The notes below the pieces were generated by a model, which saw nothing but the letters and a program-made list of their open reading frames with translations, was not told the DNA's origin and ran no database searches. The position numbers and the translations under genes are program-made. Positions 14,637-23,162 of a DNA stretch of 64,000 bases are shown here, in pieces (the first letter of the stretch is position 1; each line of letters opens with the position of its first letter). Source of the stretch: Aurantiacibacter poecillastricola (GTDB taxonomy: Bacteria > Pseudomonadota > Alphaproteobacteria > Sphingomonadales > Sphingomonadaceae); NCBI RefSeq assembly GCF_030730945.1, contig NZ_JAVAMS010000001.1, positions 124,001 through 188,000 of the forward strand. Reading direction: 5' to 3'.

Positions 14637-15575
14637 ATGGCCGACATCATCGATGGCCGCGCAATCGCGCGCCAGCTGGACGAGAAAACCAAGGCCCAGG
14701 TGGAGGAACTGGTGGCAACGGGCCATCCCGCCCCCGGGCTTACCGTGATCCTGGTTGGGGAGGACCCGGCCAGCGAGGTCTATGTTCGCCGCAAGATCAA
14801 GGCCTGCGAGAGGGTGGGCATTCGCTCCTCCGAACATCGCCTGCCTGCCGACACCTCGCAGGAGGACCTGCTGGACCTCATCGCATCGCTGAATGCGGAT
14901 CCGGAAGTGCACGGCATATTGTGCCAGGTCCCCCTGCCCGACCATATCGACACGCGGCTCGTGCTGCGCTCCATCTCTCCCGACAAGGATGTCGACGGTT
15001 TTCATCCGGTGAACGTGGGTAGACTGTCCACCGGCACGGGCGGCATCGTGCCCTGCACCCCGCTCGGCGTGATGATGCTGATCAACACCGTGATCCCGGA
15101 CCTCACCGGCAAGGACGCGGTGGTGATCGGCAAGTCCAACATCGTCGGCAAGCCGGTGGCGAACCTGCTGCTCGACGCCGAGGCGACCGTTACTGTCACC
15201 CATATCTACACGCACGGCCTCCCCGCGATCTGCCGCAAGGCGGATGTGATCGTGGCCGCCGCCGGCGCTCCCGAACTCGTCAAAGGCGACTGGGTGAAGG
15301 AAGGTGCGGTCATCATCGATGTCGGCATTACCCGACAGGAAACCGAGGACGGCAAGACCAAGCTCGTTGGCGATGTCGCGTTCGACGAATGCCAGCATGC
15401 CAAGGCCATCACCCCGGTGCCGGGCGGCGTCGGTCCGATGACCATCGCCTGCCTACTCGCCAACACGGTGCAGGCTGCTCGCCGTTCGATGGTGGGAAAC
15501 GGCGATACCGGCAGTGACTATGCCGACGTGCCTTCACGCACTATGTTCACGGGATCAGCATCGAAGCCGAACTAG
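14637..15575 (+). CDS. folD: Bifunctional methylene-THF dehydrogenase/cyclohydrolase
   Basis: A 312-residue FolD with the Lys-containing YVRRKIKACERVGI, CQVPLPDHID, DKDVDGFHPVNVG, PCTPLGVM, VVIGKSNIVGKP and PVPGGVGPMTIA motifs. It oxidises methylene-THF to methenyl-THF with NADP and hydrolyses it to 10-formyl-THF. It is slightly longer than usual, with a tail after TVQAARR. In this operon it links MetF to PurU. Another copy elsewhere in the genome may serve biosynthesis. Confidence 0.92.
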   Translation: MADIIDGRAIARQLDEKTKAQVEELVATGHPAPGLTVILVGEDPASEVYVRRKIKACERVGIRSSEHRLPADTSQEDLLDLIASLNADPEVHGILCQVPLPDHIDTRLVLRSISPDKDVDGFHPVNVGRLSTGTGGIVPCTPLGVMMLINTVIPDLTGKDAVVIGKSNIVGKPVANLLLDAEATVTVTHIYTHGLPAICRKADVIVAAAGAPELVKGDWVKEGAVIIDVGITRQETEDGKTKLVGDVAFDECQHAKAITPVPGGVGPMTIACLLANTVQAARRSMVGNGDTGSDYADVPSRTMFTGSASKPN

Positions 15576-15590
15576 GACGCGCGTAAACGA

Positions 15591-17099
15591 ATGACCCAGA
15601 CCGATACCGACATCTGCATCATCGGTGCCGGAATCTCGGGCATTTCGATGGCGGCGCATATCGGCATGATCTGCCCGGAGCGCAGCTACACCATCCTGGA
15701 ACGGCGCGAGCAGATCGGCGGGACGTGGGACCTGTTCCGCTATCCCGGTGTGCGCTCGGATTCCGACATGCACACGCTCGGCTTCAATTTCGAACCGTGG
15801 CGGCACGAGAACGCTATCGCCGACGGGACGAACATCCTCGAATATCTCAACCGTATCGCGGATGAGCGCGGCATTCGCGAGTATATTCGCTTCGGACAGG
15901 AAGTGCTTTCGGCGGATTGGGACTCGCAGCGCGCCTGCTGGACCATCACTGCGCGCGGCAGCGATGGCCGCGAAAGCGTGACCACCGCGCGCTGGCTCTA
16001 TTTCGCCAGCGGCTATTACGATTACGACAATCCCTACGATGCGCAGATAGCCGGGATCGAAAACTTTGGCGGCGAAGTCGTCCATCCGCAATTCTGGCCC
16101 GAAAACCTCGATTATGCGGGCAAGGACGTGGTGGTAATCGGCTCGGGCGCGACCGCAGTCACACTTGTCCCGGCGATGGCCGAGAGCGCGAAGAGCGTGA
16201 CCATGCTCCAGCGAACGCCGACCTGGATGGGCGCGGGGCCCCGGCAGGACATATGGAGCCAGCGGTTCCTTCGCTGGTTCCCCGAGACATTCGCCTACCG
16301 CCTCACCCGCTGGAAGAACATCGCGCTGCGCGCCTATTTCTTCGGTCTTTCGCGCCGCAATCCGGGCAAGGTGGCCGACATGCTGAGAGGCAGGTTGAAG
16401 GACGAGCTCGGGTCGAAATACGATCCGAAGCATTTCGAGCCGCCCTACAATCCCTGGCAGCAGCGCCTGTGCCTCGTGCCCGATGGCGACCTGTTCGAGG
16501 CCATGAAGGCAGGCAAGGCCAGCATCGTCACCGATCGCATCGCCGGTTTCGACGAAAGCGGAATCAAGCTGGAGTCGGGAGATCGACTGTCCGCCGATAT
16601 TGTGATCACAGCCACCGGCCTGAAGCTGGTGCTGGCAGGCAAGGTAGAGGTATCGCTTGACGGCGAGCCGGTCGAATGGACCGACCACTTCTTCTATCGA
16701 GGCACGATGTTTTCCAACCTGCCCAATCTCAGCTTTGTCTTCGGCTACCTCAATGCCAGCTGGACGCTGCGGGCGGACAGCAATGCGCGCTATGCCTGCG
16801 AGGTGATCAGCGAGATGTATCGGCGCGGCGCGGATGTGGCGGTGCCGGAACTGCTGCCGGAGGACGAGCCCGAGCCGGTCGAGCCTTGGGACTACACCTC
16901 GGGCTATCTCAACCGCGCGAAGGACCTGATGCCGAAAGTCGCAGCAGAACGGCCCTGGACGCTGGCGCATGACTACCTCGCGGACCGGCGAGATTTCGTG
17001 CAACGCCCGGTTGCCGACGGGGTGCTGCGCTTTAGGGAAGCTCCTGCCGTCTCGCGGGAAAGTGACGTGAACGAACACGAGAAGATCGCCGCCGAATGA
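15591..17099 (+). CDS. Flavin-containing / Baeyer-Villiger-type monooxygenase
   Basis: A 502-residue FAD/NADPH enzyme. The FAD motif GAGISG is near residue 13 and the NADPH motif GSGATA near 183. Between them lies FGGEVVHPQFWP, which fits the Baeyer-Villiger fingerprint FxGxxxHxxxW. EQIGGTWDLFRYPGVRSDSDM is the usual active-site segment. It inserts an oxygen next to a ketone or oxidises a soft nucleophile. The substrate is unknown. It starts 15 bp after folD and overlaps the next gene by four bases, so it is probably read with the folate operon. Confidence 0.88.
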   Translation: MTQTDTDICIIGAGISGISMAAHIGMICPERSYTILERREQIGGTWDLFRYPGVRSDSDMHTLGFNFEPWRHENAIADGTNILEYLNRIADERGIREYIRFGQEVLSADWDSQRACWTITARGSDGRESVTTARWLYFASGYYDYDNPYDAQIAGIENFGGEVVHPQFWPENLDYAGKDVVVIGSGATAVTLVPAMAESAKSVTMLQRTPTWMGAGPRQDIWSQRFLRWFPETFAYRLTRWKNIALRAYFFGLSRRNPGKVADMLRGRLKDELGSKYDPKHFEPPYNPWQQRLCLVPDGDLFEAMKAGKASIVTDRIAGFDESGIKLESGDRLSADIVITATGLKLVLAGKVEVSLDGEPVEWTDHFFYRGTMFSNLPNLSFVFGYLNASWTLRADSNARYACEVISEMYRRGADVAVPELLPEDEPEPVEPWDYTSGYLNRAKDLMPKVAAERPWTLAHDYLADRRDFVQRPVADGVLRFREAPAVSRESDVNEHEKIAAE

Positions 17100-17857
17100 G
17101 CACTGCAAAGGTCTGGACCGCAGGCATGCTGGTGATCGGCGGCGAGATCCTCTCGGGCCGCACGCATGACAGGAACATTGCGCAGGTCGCGAGCTGGCTG
17201 CAGGTCCAGGGCATTCGCCTGACCGAAGCGCGGGTGGTGAGCGACGACATGGTCGCGATCGCCGATGCGCTGAATGCGCTGCGCGAAGGCTACGACTACG
17301 TCTTCACCACAGGCGGGATCGGCCCGACGCATGACGATATCACCGTCGATGCCGTGGCGGCTGCGCTAAGTGTACCGGTGGTCGTCCATCCCGAGGCGCG
17401 CGCCATTCTGGAGGACTACTACCGCGACAAGCCGGGCGGTCTGACCGAGGCCCGCCTGCGCATGGCCCGCGTTCCGGAAGGGGCGGAGCTTATTCCCAAT
17501 CGCATGTCCGGGGCGCCGGGCATCCGGCACGGCAATATTTTCCTTATGGCTGGGGTGCCCGCAATAACCGCCCAGATGCTCGACGGGCTTACCGGAGAGC
17601 TGGAAGGCGGGGCGCCGTTACTGAGCGAGACGGTCGGCTGCTGGACCGCCGAGAGCGAGGTCGCCGATATCCTTCGCGAAGTGGAAAAGGCGCATGAGGA
17701 CTGCCAGATCGGCAGTTATCCTTTCTTCCGCGACGGCCGCACCGGCGCCAATTTCGTCATTCGCTCCACCAGTCGCGAGGTGCTGGACAGCGCGGTCGAT
17801 ACGCTGTGCGAGGCTTTGGCCGAAGCGGGGCGGGATTTCACGCCCGGCGGTATCTAG
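17096..17857 (+). CDS. Molybdopterin-binding domain protein (CinA N-terminal/MoaB-like)
   Basis: A 253-residue protein with the MoCF-binding fold: AGMLVIGGEILSGRTHDRN, VFTTGGIGPTHDDITVDAVA, PNRMSGAPGIRHGNIFLMAGVPAI. It equals the N-terminal part of CinA and lacks the C-terminal nicotinamide-mononucleotide deamidase domain. Similar stand-alone proteins are common in alphaproteobacteria, with no settled function. The start overlaps the monooxygenase stop (ATGA, 17096-17099). Confidence 0.85.
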   Translation: MSTAKVWTAGMLVIGGEILSGRTHDRNIAQVASWLQVQGIRLTEARVVSDDMVAIADALNALREGYDYVFTTGGIGPTHDDITVDAVAAALSVPVVVHPEARAILEDYYRDKPGGLTEARLRMARVPEGAELIPNRMSGAPGIRHGNIFLMAGVPAITAQMLDGLTGELEGGAPLLSETVGCWTAESEVADILREVEKAHEDCQIGSYPFFRDGRTGANFVIRSTSREVLDSAVDTLCEALAEAGRDFTPGGI

Positions 17858-17860
17858 ACC

Positions 17861-18097
17861 CTAGCGCGTTCCGCGGCGCTCCTCGTCCTCGGCCAGTTCG
17901 TTGCGCACTTCCCGCGCGCCCTGTTCCGAGCGGATATCCTGCGTCCGGGTGGTGCCCTTGTTGCGGGCCCAGCCATAGATGATGCCGCCAAGCAGAAGCA
18001 GCGCGCCGGCGCCGGCAGCGATGCGGTTATCGGCCCAGACGGTGAGGACGAAGACGATCGCCACCGCGACCAGGATGAATATCAATGTTCCACGCAT
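17861..18097 (-). CDS. Small single-span membrane protein
   Basis: A 78-residue protein with a hydrophobic hairpin (GTLIFILVAVAIVFVLTVWADN and AAGAGALLLLGGIIYGWA) and a charged C-terminal tail (RTQDIRSEQGAREVRNELAEDEERRG). No family is recognised. The ATG at 18097 follows AAAGGAAC. A weak EcfG-like promoter (GGAAA-N16-CGTT, minus strand, 18121-18145) lies upstream, so it may belong to the general stress response. Confidence 0.65.
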   Translation of the reverse strand: MRGTLIFILVAVAIVFVLTVWADNRIAAGAGALLLLGGIIYGWARNKGTTRTQDIRSEQGAREVRNELAEDEERRGTR

Positions 18098-18120
18098 AAG
18101 GTGTTCCTTTCGTCCAGACC

Positions 18121-18145
18121 AACGAGAGGAGCGGGGCATGTTTCC
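18121..18145 (-). promoter_or_regulatory. Weak EcfG-like promoter candidate
   Basis: On the minus strand GGAAA, 16 bases, then CGTT. This has one mismatch to the GGAAC-N16/17-CGTT consensus of the alphaproteobacterial general stress sigma factor. It lies 24 bp before the small membrane protein start. Confidence 0.3.
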
Positions 18146-18165
18146 GAAATGGATGGCCAGACGCA

Positions 18166-18193
18166 AAAGGCCGGAGGATCACTCCCCCGGCCC
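18166..18193 (-). terminator. Intrinsic terminator of the rplK-rplA transcript
   Basis: Read on the minus strand, GGCCGG-GGGAG-TGAT-CCTCC-GGCC is followed by TTTTGC. It is about 70 bp beyond the rplA stop. The stem is strong and the T run short. Confidence 0.65.
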
Positions 18194-18263
18194 TTCGTAT
18201 GTCATGGGCGGGTAGGAAAGGACTTTCGCCGAAGCGAAAACGCCATGCCTGCCGGGTGCCGGA

Positions 18264-18956
18264 TCAGGCGCCCTCGACCTCCGCGAGGTCGATCTTGAGA
18301 CCCGGGCCCATCGTGGAGGTCAGCGAGACTTTCTTCACGTACTTGCCCTTGGCGCCCGAGGGCTTCGCCTTCACGATCGCCTGGGTCATCGCCTTGAAGT
18401 TCTTCTTCAGGTCTTCATCCTTGAAGGAGAGCTTGCCGATGCCCGAGTGGATGATGCCCATCTTCTCGACGCGGAATTCGACCTGGCCGCCCTTGGCGTC
18501 CTTCACGGCCTGCTCCACGTTCGGGGTGACGGTTCCCAGCTTCGGGTTCGGCATCAGGCCCTTGGGACCCAGCACCTTGCCGAGGCGACCGACGACACCC
18601 ATCATGTCCGGCGTGGCGATCACGCGGTCATAATCGAGGTTGCCGTTCTGCATGTCTTCCATGAGATCTTCGGCACCGACCTTGTCGGCACCGGCGGCCA
18701 GCGCCTTGTCGGCATTGTCGCCGCGCGCGAAGACCGCGACCTTCACGTCCTTGCCCGTGCCGCCCGGCAGCGACACCATGCCGCGAACCATCTGGTCGGC
18801 GTGGCGCGGGTCGACACCAAGGTTCATGGCAACTTCCACGGTCTCGTCGAAACCGGCCTTGTACTCGCGCAGCGTGGCGAGTGCCTCGTCGACGGTGTAG
18901 AGCTTCTCGCTGTCGAGTTCGGCGAGCTTCTTCTGCTTCTTGGTCATCGTCGGCAT
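18264..18956 (-). CDS. rplA: 50S ribosomal protein L1
   Basis: The 230-residue length is standard. The L1 signature is present as [23 protein letters not shown], with [22 protein letters not shown] before it and [12 protein letters not shown] after. L1 forms the mobile stalk near the E site and represses its own operon by binding the mRNA leader in other bacteria. It follows rplK by 3 bp. Confidence 0.98.
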   Translation of the reverse strand: MPTMTKKQKKLAELDSEKLYTVDEALATLREYKAGFDETVEVAMNLGVDPRHADQMVRGMVSLPGGTGKDVKVAVFARGDNADKALAAGADKVGAEDLMEDMQNGNLDYDRVIATPDMMGVVGRLGKVLGPKGLMPNPKLGTVTPNVEQAVKDAKGGQVEFRVEKMGIIHSGIGKLSFKDEDLKKNFKAMTQAIVKAKPSGAKGKYVKKVSLTSTMGPGLKIDLAEVEGA

Positions 18957-18959
18957 CGT

Positions 18960-19391
18960 TTAGCCCTCCACCACTTCAATGCCCATCGAACGGGCGGAAC
19001 CAGCGATGATCTTGATCGCCTGGTCCTTGTCGTTGGCGTTCAAATCCTTCATCTTCGTCTCGGCGATCTCGGCCAGCTGGCTGGTCTTGATCGAGCCGAT
19101 GATGTTCTTGCCCGGCTCCTTCGAGCCCGACTTGATCTTCATCGCCTTCTTGATGAGGAAGCTGGCGGGCGGGCTTTTCGTCTCGAACGTGAAGCTGCGA
19201 TCCGCATAGACCGTGATCTTCGTCGGGATCGGGGCGCCCTTTTCAAGGTCCTGCGTGGCGGCGTTGAAGGCCTTGCAGAATTCCATGATGTTCACGCCGC
19301 GCTGGCCCAGCGCAGGGCCGATCGGCGGGGACGGGTTGGCAGTGCCGGCGGGCACCTGAAGGTTGATGTAACCTTCGATCTTCTTGGCCAT
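18960..19391 (-). CDS. rplK: 50S ribosomal protein L11
   Basis: The 143-residue protein has the N-terminal [38 protein letters not shown] and the C-terminal [10 protein letters not shown] signature of L11, part of the GTPase-associated centre. AAAAGGAG precedes the ATG. Normally nusG lies directly upstream. Here a CPBP gene and an acyltransferase gene intervene. Confidence 0.98.
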   Translation of the reverse strand: MAKKIEGYINLQVPAGTANPSPPIGPALGQRGVNIMEFCKAFNAATQDLEKGAPIPTKITVYADRSFTFETKSPPASFLIKKAMKIKSGSKEPGKNIIGSIKTSQLAEIAETKMKDLNANDKDQAIKIIAGSARSMGIEVVEG

Positions 19392-19821
19392 GATGGCTCC
19401 TTTTCTCACTCTCGCCCCGGCGCGTAAACACCAGGGCTCATGTTAAGCGGTCAAGCGCCGATCCGATGGACCGGCTCCCGCGCGGATTTCCAAGCTGTGA
19501 GCTGGGAAGGCGCGCAGATAGCGGTTTCCCGCAAAAATGCAAGCCTGTCGCGGTGGCGCCCGGTAGCGAACGTGGAACGACGAACAGGCGTCTTTGATAA
19601 ACTGCGTTTTTCCAATTTCTGCAAGCCGTGCAACAGGTTAGGTGTCCCATCGGCGCCAGGGGTGTGATTTTCCGGCATGCGTGGGAAAGAGGGTCTGACG
19701 TGCAGGCGTTTGAGCGGGACGTTAACATAATTCCTGTATCGGCTCGGCCCTCGCGGTAGGAAAGCGCCCGACTGACCCACACTTTCCCGAAAAACGGTTG
19801 CGCAAAAAGGCACGAAAGAGA
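19392..19821. other. 430-bp gap between divergent rplK and CPBP genes
   Basis: No convincing gene is present. The open frame on the plus strand here lacks a ribosome-binding site and family features. The region must hold the rplKA promoter and leader (minus strand) and the CPBP promoter (plus strand). A TTGACC at about 19443-19448 on the minus strand is a possible -35 hexamer for rplK, but no good -10 partner is clear. Confidence 0.4.
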
Positions 19822-20637
19822 ATGACCAATCCCGCATCGGTTCTCGAGGACCGGCAGCCGGCTGCCCCTTACGCCAAGGCGCCCATTGGCTGGCTCATTT
19901 TCGTGCTGCAATTCGTCACGGTTGCGCTGGCATATGTGCTCGCCAGCATCCTGCCCACCCTTCCCGCCCTCATCGCGACGGTGAGTGCGGCAATCTCCGA
20001 TCCAGCCGCGGCCACACCGGCGCCCGAACTGGGATCGGGCCTCGTTGCCTCCACCGTGATTGCCAGCGCCATAGGCGCGATATTCGTCGCATGGCTTTGG
20101 CTGCGGCGCGAAGGGCGCGTGATGGAGGCCCTCCGGCTGAAGCGGCCCGCAAGCTGGCGCTTCACCATCGGCCTCGCGGCGCTGGCGACGGGCGGCACGA
20201 TCCTCATCTTCGTGCTTGGCGCGCAGCTCACGCAGGCGCTGGGCCTCGGCTCGCCCGACCCGTCCTTCGTGCTCGATCTGGTGACCGAGAGCCCGGCCTT
20301 GTTCGCGCTGTGGGTGGTGGGGATTGCCTGGTTTGCCGCGGGTTTCGGCGAGGAGGTGCTTTATCGGGGTTTCCTGATGGACCGGCTGGAACGCCTGCCC
20401 GGACTGCGCGGGCGGACCAATACCATCCTGTTCGTGCAGGCAATCCTGTTCGGCCTGCCGCATGCCTATCAGGGCGCGGGAGGCATGGTGGTGACGGCGA
20501 TGGTGGGCCTGCTGCTGGGTTGGGTGCGCAATCGCAGCGGCGGCAATCTGTGGGCCGCGATCATCGCCCACGCCATGGTCGATACCATCATGATGAGCCT
20601 CGCTTTCGGCGAGAGCCTTGGCTGTTATGCAACCTAG
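19822..20637 (+). CDS. CPBP-family intramembrane metalloprotease (Abi/CAAX-like)
   Basis: A 271-residue membrane protein with about seven hydrophobic segments and the three CPBP motifs: EEVLYRGF (EExxxR), FGLPHAYQG (FxxxH) and HAMVDT. These supply the catalytic Glu and metal-binding His. The family covers CAAX-type prenyl-protein proteases and bacterial immunity proteins. The substrate is unknown. GAAAGAG precedes the ATG. It lies in the interval that usually joins nusG to rplK, transcribed away from rplK. Confidence 0.85.
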   Translation: MTNPASVLEDRQPAAPYAKAPIGWLIFVLQFVTVALAYVLASILPTLPALIATVSAAISDPAAATPAPELGSGLVASTVIASAIGAIFVAWLWLRREGRVMEALRLKRPASWRFTIGLAALATGGTILIFVLGAQLTQALGLGSPDPSFVLDLVTESPALFALWVVGIAWFAAGFGEEVLYRGFLMDRLERLPGLRGRTNTILFVQAILFGLPHAYQGAGGMVVTAMVGLLLGWVRNRSGGNLWAAIIAHAMVDTIMMSLAFGESLGCYAT

Positions 20638-20682
20638 TCTCCGGCAGGAGCAAAGCGAAAGGCTGACGCCGACGCTGCCTGC

Positions 20683-21795
20683 TCAACTGCCGATCAGGTA
20701 GCGCGACCGCTTGCCGAACACTTTCCGCATGCAGGCCACCACGAAGATGGATAGCGCCATACAGGCGATGTAGGAGACCACCACCGCTCCGGCGACGGCG
20801 AATGCGGGATTGCTTTCCGGCACCATTCCGCCAAGGAATTTCACGATCGGGCGCAGCAGCGGCGCGTGGACGAAATAGATGCCGAACGCATAGACTGCGG
20901 TCAGTCTCAGGAACCGGTCCACGAAGCCGGGCAGGTCCGCCGAATGGTGATACAGCCATACCAGGATCAGCGCCGCCAGTGTCATGCGCTGGATGTAGTA
21001 CGCACCTTCCTCGAGCGAGGTCGGGCCAAGCCGCACGTCGCCTGTCGCATCCAGCCACACGATCAGGATGGCGCTGAGCGCGGCAGTGACGAACAGGCTG
21101 GGCGTAATGCGCGAGAGCTTCTCGGCCCACCCCCTGGGATCGCGCCCGATGACGAGGCCAATGACATAGGCTCCGCCGAAATAGATGAAGTTGGACAGGG
21201 TAACCTGCGTGCCGGTGCGCGAAATCACCAGCGGCAACGCGGCCAGCAATACCGCCAGCCAGGCCAGCCGCCGCGTACTGACGATGCGCAGCAGGATCGG
21301 GCTGGCGATATAGAGGCCGATGATCACCGGGATGTACCACAGCGAATGCCAGGCGTCGCCAAGCAGGATATCCTCGGCGAGTTCCGTGGTGACCTGCCAG
21401 GGATCGGGCCAGGCCTTTTCGCGGATGATCTCGAGCACGAAGGCAGTCAGCGTGAGCGCCGAGGAGACGAGGATATAGGGTACGATCACCGCCGAGAAGC
21501 GCCAGCGCATGAATTCGCCATACGGCCTCTTGTGCAGCGCATGGGCGTAGAGAACCGCCGAGATCAGGGCGAAATAAAGCGTGGCATCATGCCCCAGGAG
21601 GAAGAACACCGTGCGCACGACGGAGAATTCTTCCAGCGGCGTGTTCAGACCGCGGTGCATCACGCCGTTCCCGGCATGGATCAGCACGACGCACAGGATG
21701 GCGAAGCCGCGGAAGTGATCGATGAAGGCAAGCCGTTCTGCCTTAGGGTGCACCTGCGCAGGTTGCGCCTCGGCATACCAGAATACGCTCGCCAT
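20683..21795 (-). CDS. Acyltransferase 3 family membrane protein
   Basis: A 370-residue integral membrane acyltransferase: the opening FIDHFRGFAILCVVLIHAGN has the catalytic-type His, RWRSAVIVPYIL-like and WHSLWYIPVIIGLYIASPIL segments follow, and about ten hydrophobic helices are seen. The family transfers acetyl or other acyl groups to sugars of surface polysaccharides across the inner membrane. The start at 21795 is chosen over upstream in-frame codons because homologous sequence begins near WYAEAQ. It has no adjoining polysaccharide genes. Confidence 0.85.
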   Translation of the reverse strand: MASVFWYAEAQPAQVHPKAERLAFIDHFRGFAILCVVLIHAGNGVMHRGLNTPLEEFSVVRTVFFLLGHDATLYFALISAVLYAHALHKRPYGEFMRWRFSAVIVPYILVSSALTLTAFVLEIIREKAWPDPWQVTTELAEDILLGDAWHSLWYIPVIIGLYIASPILLRIVSTRRLAWLAVLLAALPLVISRTGTQVTLSNFIYFGGAYVIGLVIGRDPRGWAEKLSRITPSLFVTAALSAILIVWLDATGDVRLGPTSLEEGAYYIQRMTLAALILVWLYHHSADLPGFVDRFLRLTAVYAFGIYFVHAPLLRPIVKFLGGMVPESNPAFAVAGAVVVSYIACMALSIFVVACMRKVFGKRSRYLIGS

Positions 21796-22081
21796 CGTGT
21801 CAGCCCAGCCGGGCCGCAGTGGGCATGGACAAGGACGATCGCGGGTGGGCGCGCCGTGCGGGCGACCAGGTGCAGAACCGGACACCGGCCCGGCGATACC
21901 CGGCAATCCCTCGCGCTACCGTGCGCTCGATTTCATTTCGTTTTTCCGACACACGAACGTCATACCGCAAGAGCGGCACGGTTCGGCGGACTATTCCGGG
22001 CAGGAAGCCGGCCCGTTGTGCGTCTTGGTGCAAATCGCTAGCCCAAAGGTATTAGCCAGGGCCGAGCGCATGCACGCTCGG

Positions 22082-22621
22082 TTACTTGACCAGTTCGACC
22101 TGTTCGAAATCGAGTTCCACCGGGGTCGCACGACCGAAGATCGACACGCTGACCTTGACCTTGGCCTTGTCGAAATCGAGCTCTTCCACCACGCCGTTGA
22201 AGCTGGCGAAGGGGCCTTCCAGCACCTTGACCTGGTCGCCGATCTCGTAATCGACACTGATGTCCTTCTTGGGTGCGGACTTGGCTTCTTCCACGCCGCC
22301 GAAATAGCGCGCCGCTTCCTTCTCGGAAATCGGCTGCGGCTTGTTGTTATTGCCGAGGAAGCCCGTCACCTTGGGCGTGTTCTTGACGAGGTGGTACACA
22401 TCGTCGGTCATGTTGAGCTTGGCGAGTACGTAGCCGGGCATGAACTTGCGCTCGACCTGCACCTTCTTGCCGCGCTTGATCTCGGTCACGGTCTCGGTGG
22501 GCACCTCGACCTCTTCAACGCCCTCGGACAGGCCCAGTCGCTCCGCCTCGGCGATGATGGAATCGCGGACCTTGTTCTCGAAACCGGAATAGGCGTGAAT
22601 GATGTACCAGCGGGCAGCCAT
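22082..22621 (-). CDS. nusG: Transcription termination/antitermination protein NusG
   Basis: A 179-residue NusG with the NGN domain ([40 protein letters not shown]) and the C-terminal KOW domain ([40 protein letters not shown]). It couples RNA polymerase to Rho or ribosomes. It follows secE by 42 bp in the normal secE-nusG order. Confidence 0.97.
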   Translation of the reverse strand: MAARWYIIHAYSGFENKVRDSIIAEAERLGLSEGVEEVEVPTETVTEIKRGKKVQVERKFMPGYVLAKLNMTDDVYHLVKNTPKVTGFLGNNNKPQPISEKEAARYFGGVEEAKSAPKKDISVDYEIGDQVKVLEGPFASFNGVVEELDFDKAKVKVSVSIFGRATPVELDFEQVELVK

Positions 22622-22663
22622 TGAACTCTCTTTTTCCTGAAACCTGGGGAAGCGGGCGCGCTA

Positions 22664-22894
22664 TCAGAGCAGCGCCAGCAATTGCTGGACGACCCAGCCG
22701 AACAGCGAATCGACACCGAGGAAGAACAGCGACAGGATCACCACCAGGATGAACACGAAGATGGCGGTGCGTACCGTCTCCTCGCGGGTGGGCCACACGA
22801 CCTTCGACGTTTCCGAACGCACCTGGCGGATGAATTCGCCCGGCGTCGTCTTCGTCTTGGGCGGTGTCGCGGCTTTCTTCGGTTCTTCGGCCAT
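22664..22894 (-). CDS. secE: Protein translocase subunit SecE
   Basis: A 76-residue short-form SecE with one membrane helix: amphipathic PGEFIRQVRSETSKVVWPTREET, then TAIFVFILVVILSLFFLGVDS. It clamps SecY in the inner membrane. The WP-T-REE motif is diagnostic. It is first in the secE-nusG pair. Confidence 0.96.
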   Translation of the reverse strand: MAEEPKKAATPPKTKTTPGEFIRQVRSETSKVVWPTREETVRTAIFVFILVVILSLFFLGVDSLFGWVVQQLLALL

Positions 22895-23162
22895 GCTCGG
22901 TCCGTCGCTCTCTTCGCAAGTAAACTCGTTTCTTCCGGGTAGGGCTCCTCGCCGCCCCGGGCTAGGTCCGGGAGGGGCTTGGCAGTTTCCATGTGTCGGA
23001 AGACGGCAGGCTATTTAGGCCCGGAGCGCCACCTTGGCAAGGCTTGCGCGGCATTTGCCTCGCGCGGCGGTTACAAATGCAACATGGGGGCTATGCAGCG
23101 CGGCTGCCCGCCGATAGCACTATGGGCTGACATACGGGACGCATGAGGGACATGACACCATA

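Noticed and set aside
16973..17332. Minus-strand frame at the monooxygenase/MoCF-domain junction
   Set aside because: It is antisense to two well-supported overlapping genes and has no start signal.
19440..19667. 75-codon plus-strand frame in the rplK/CPBP gap
   Set aside because: There is no ribosome-binding site and no family likeness. The region must hold the divergent promoters.
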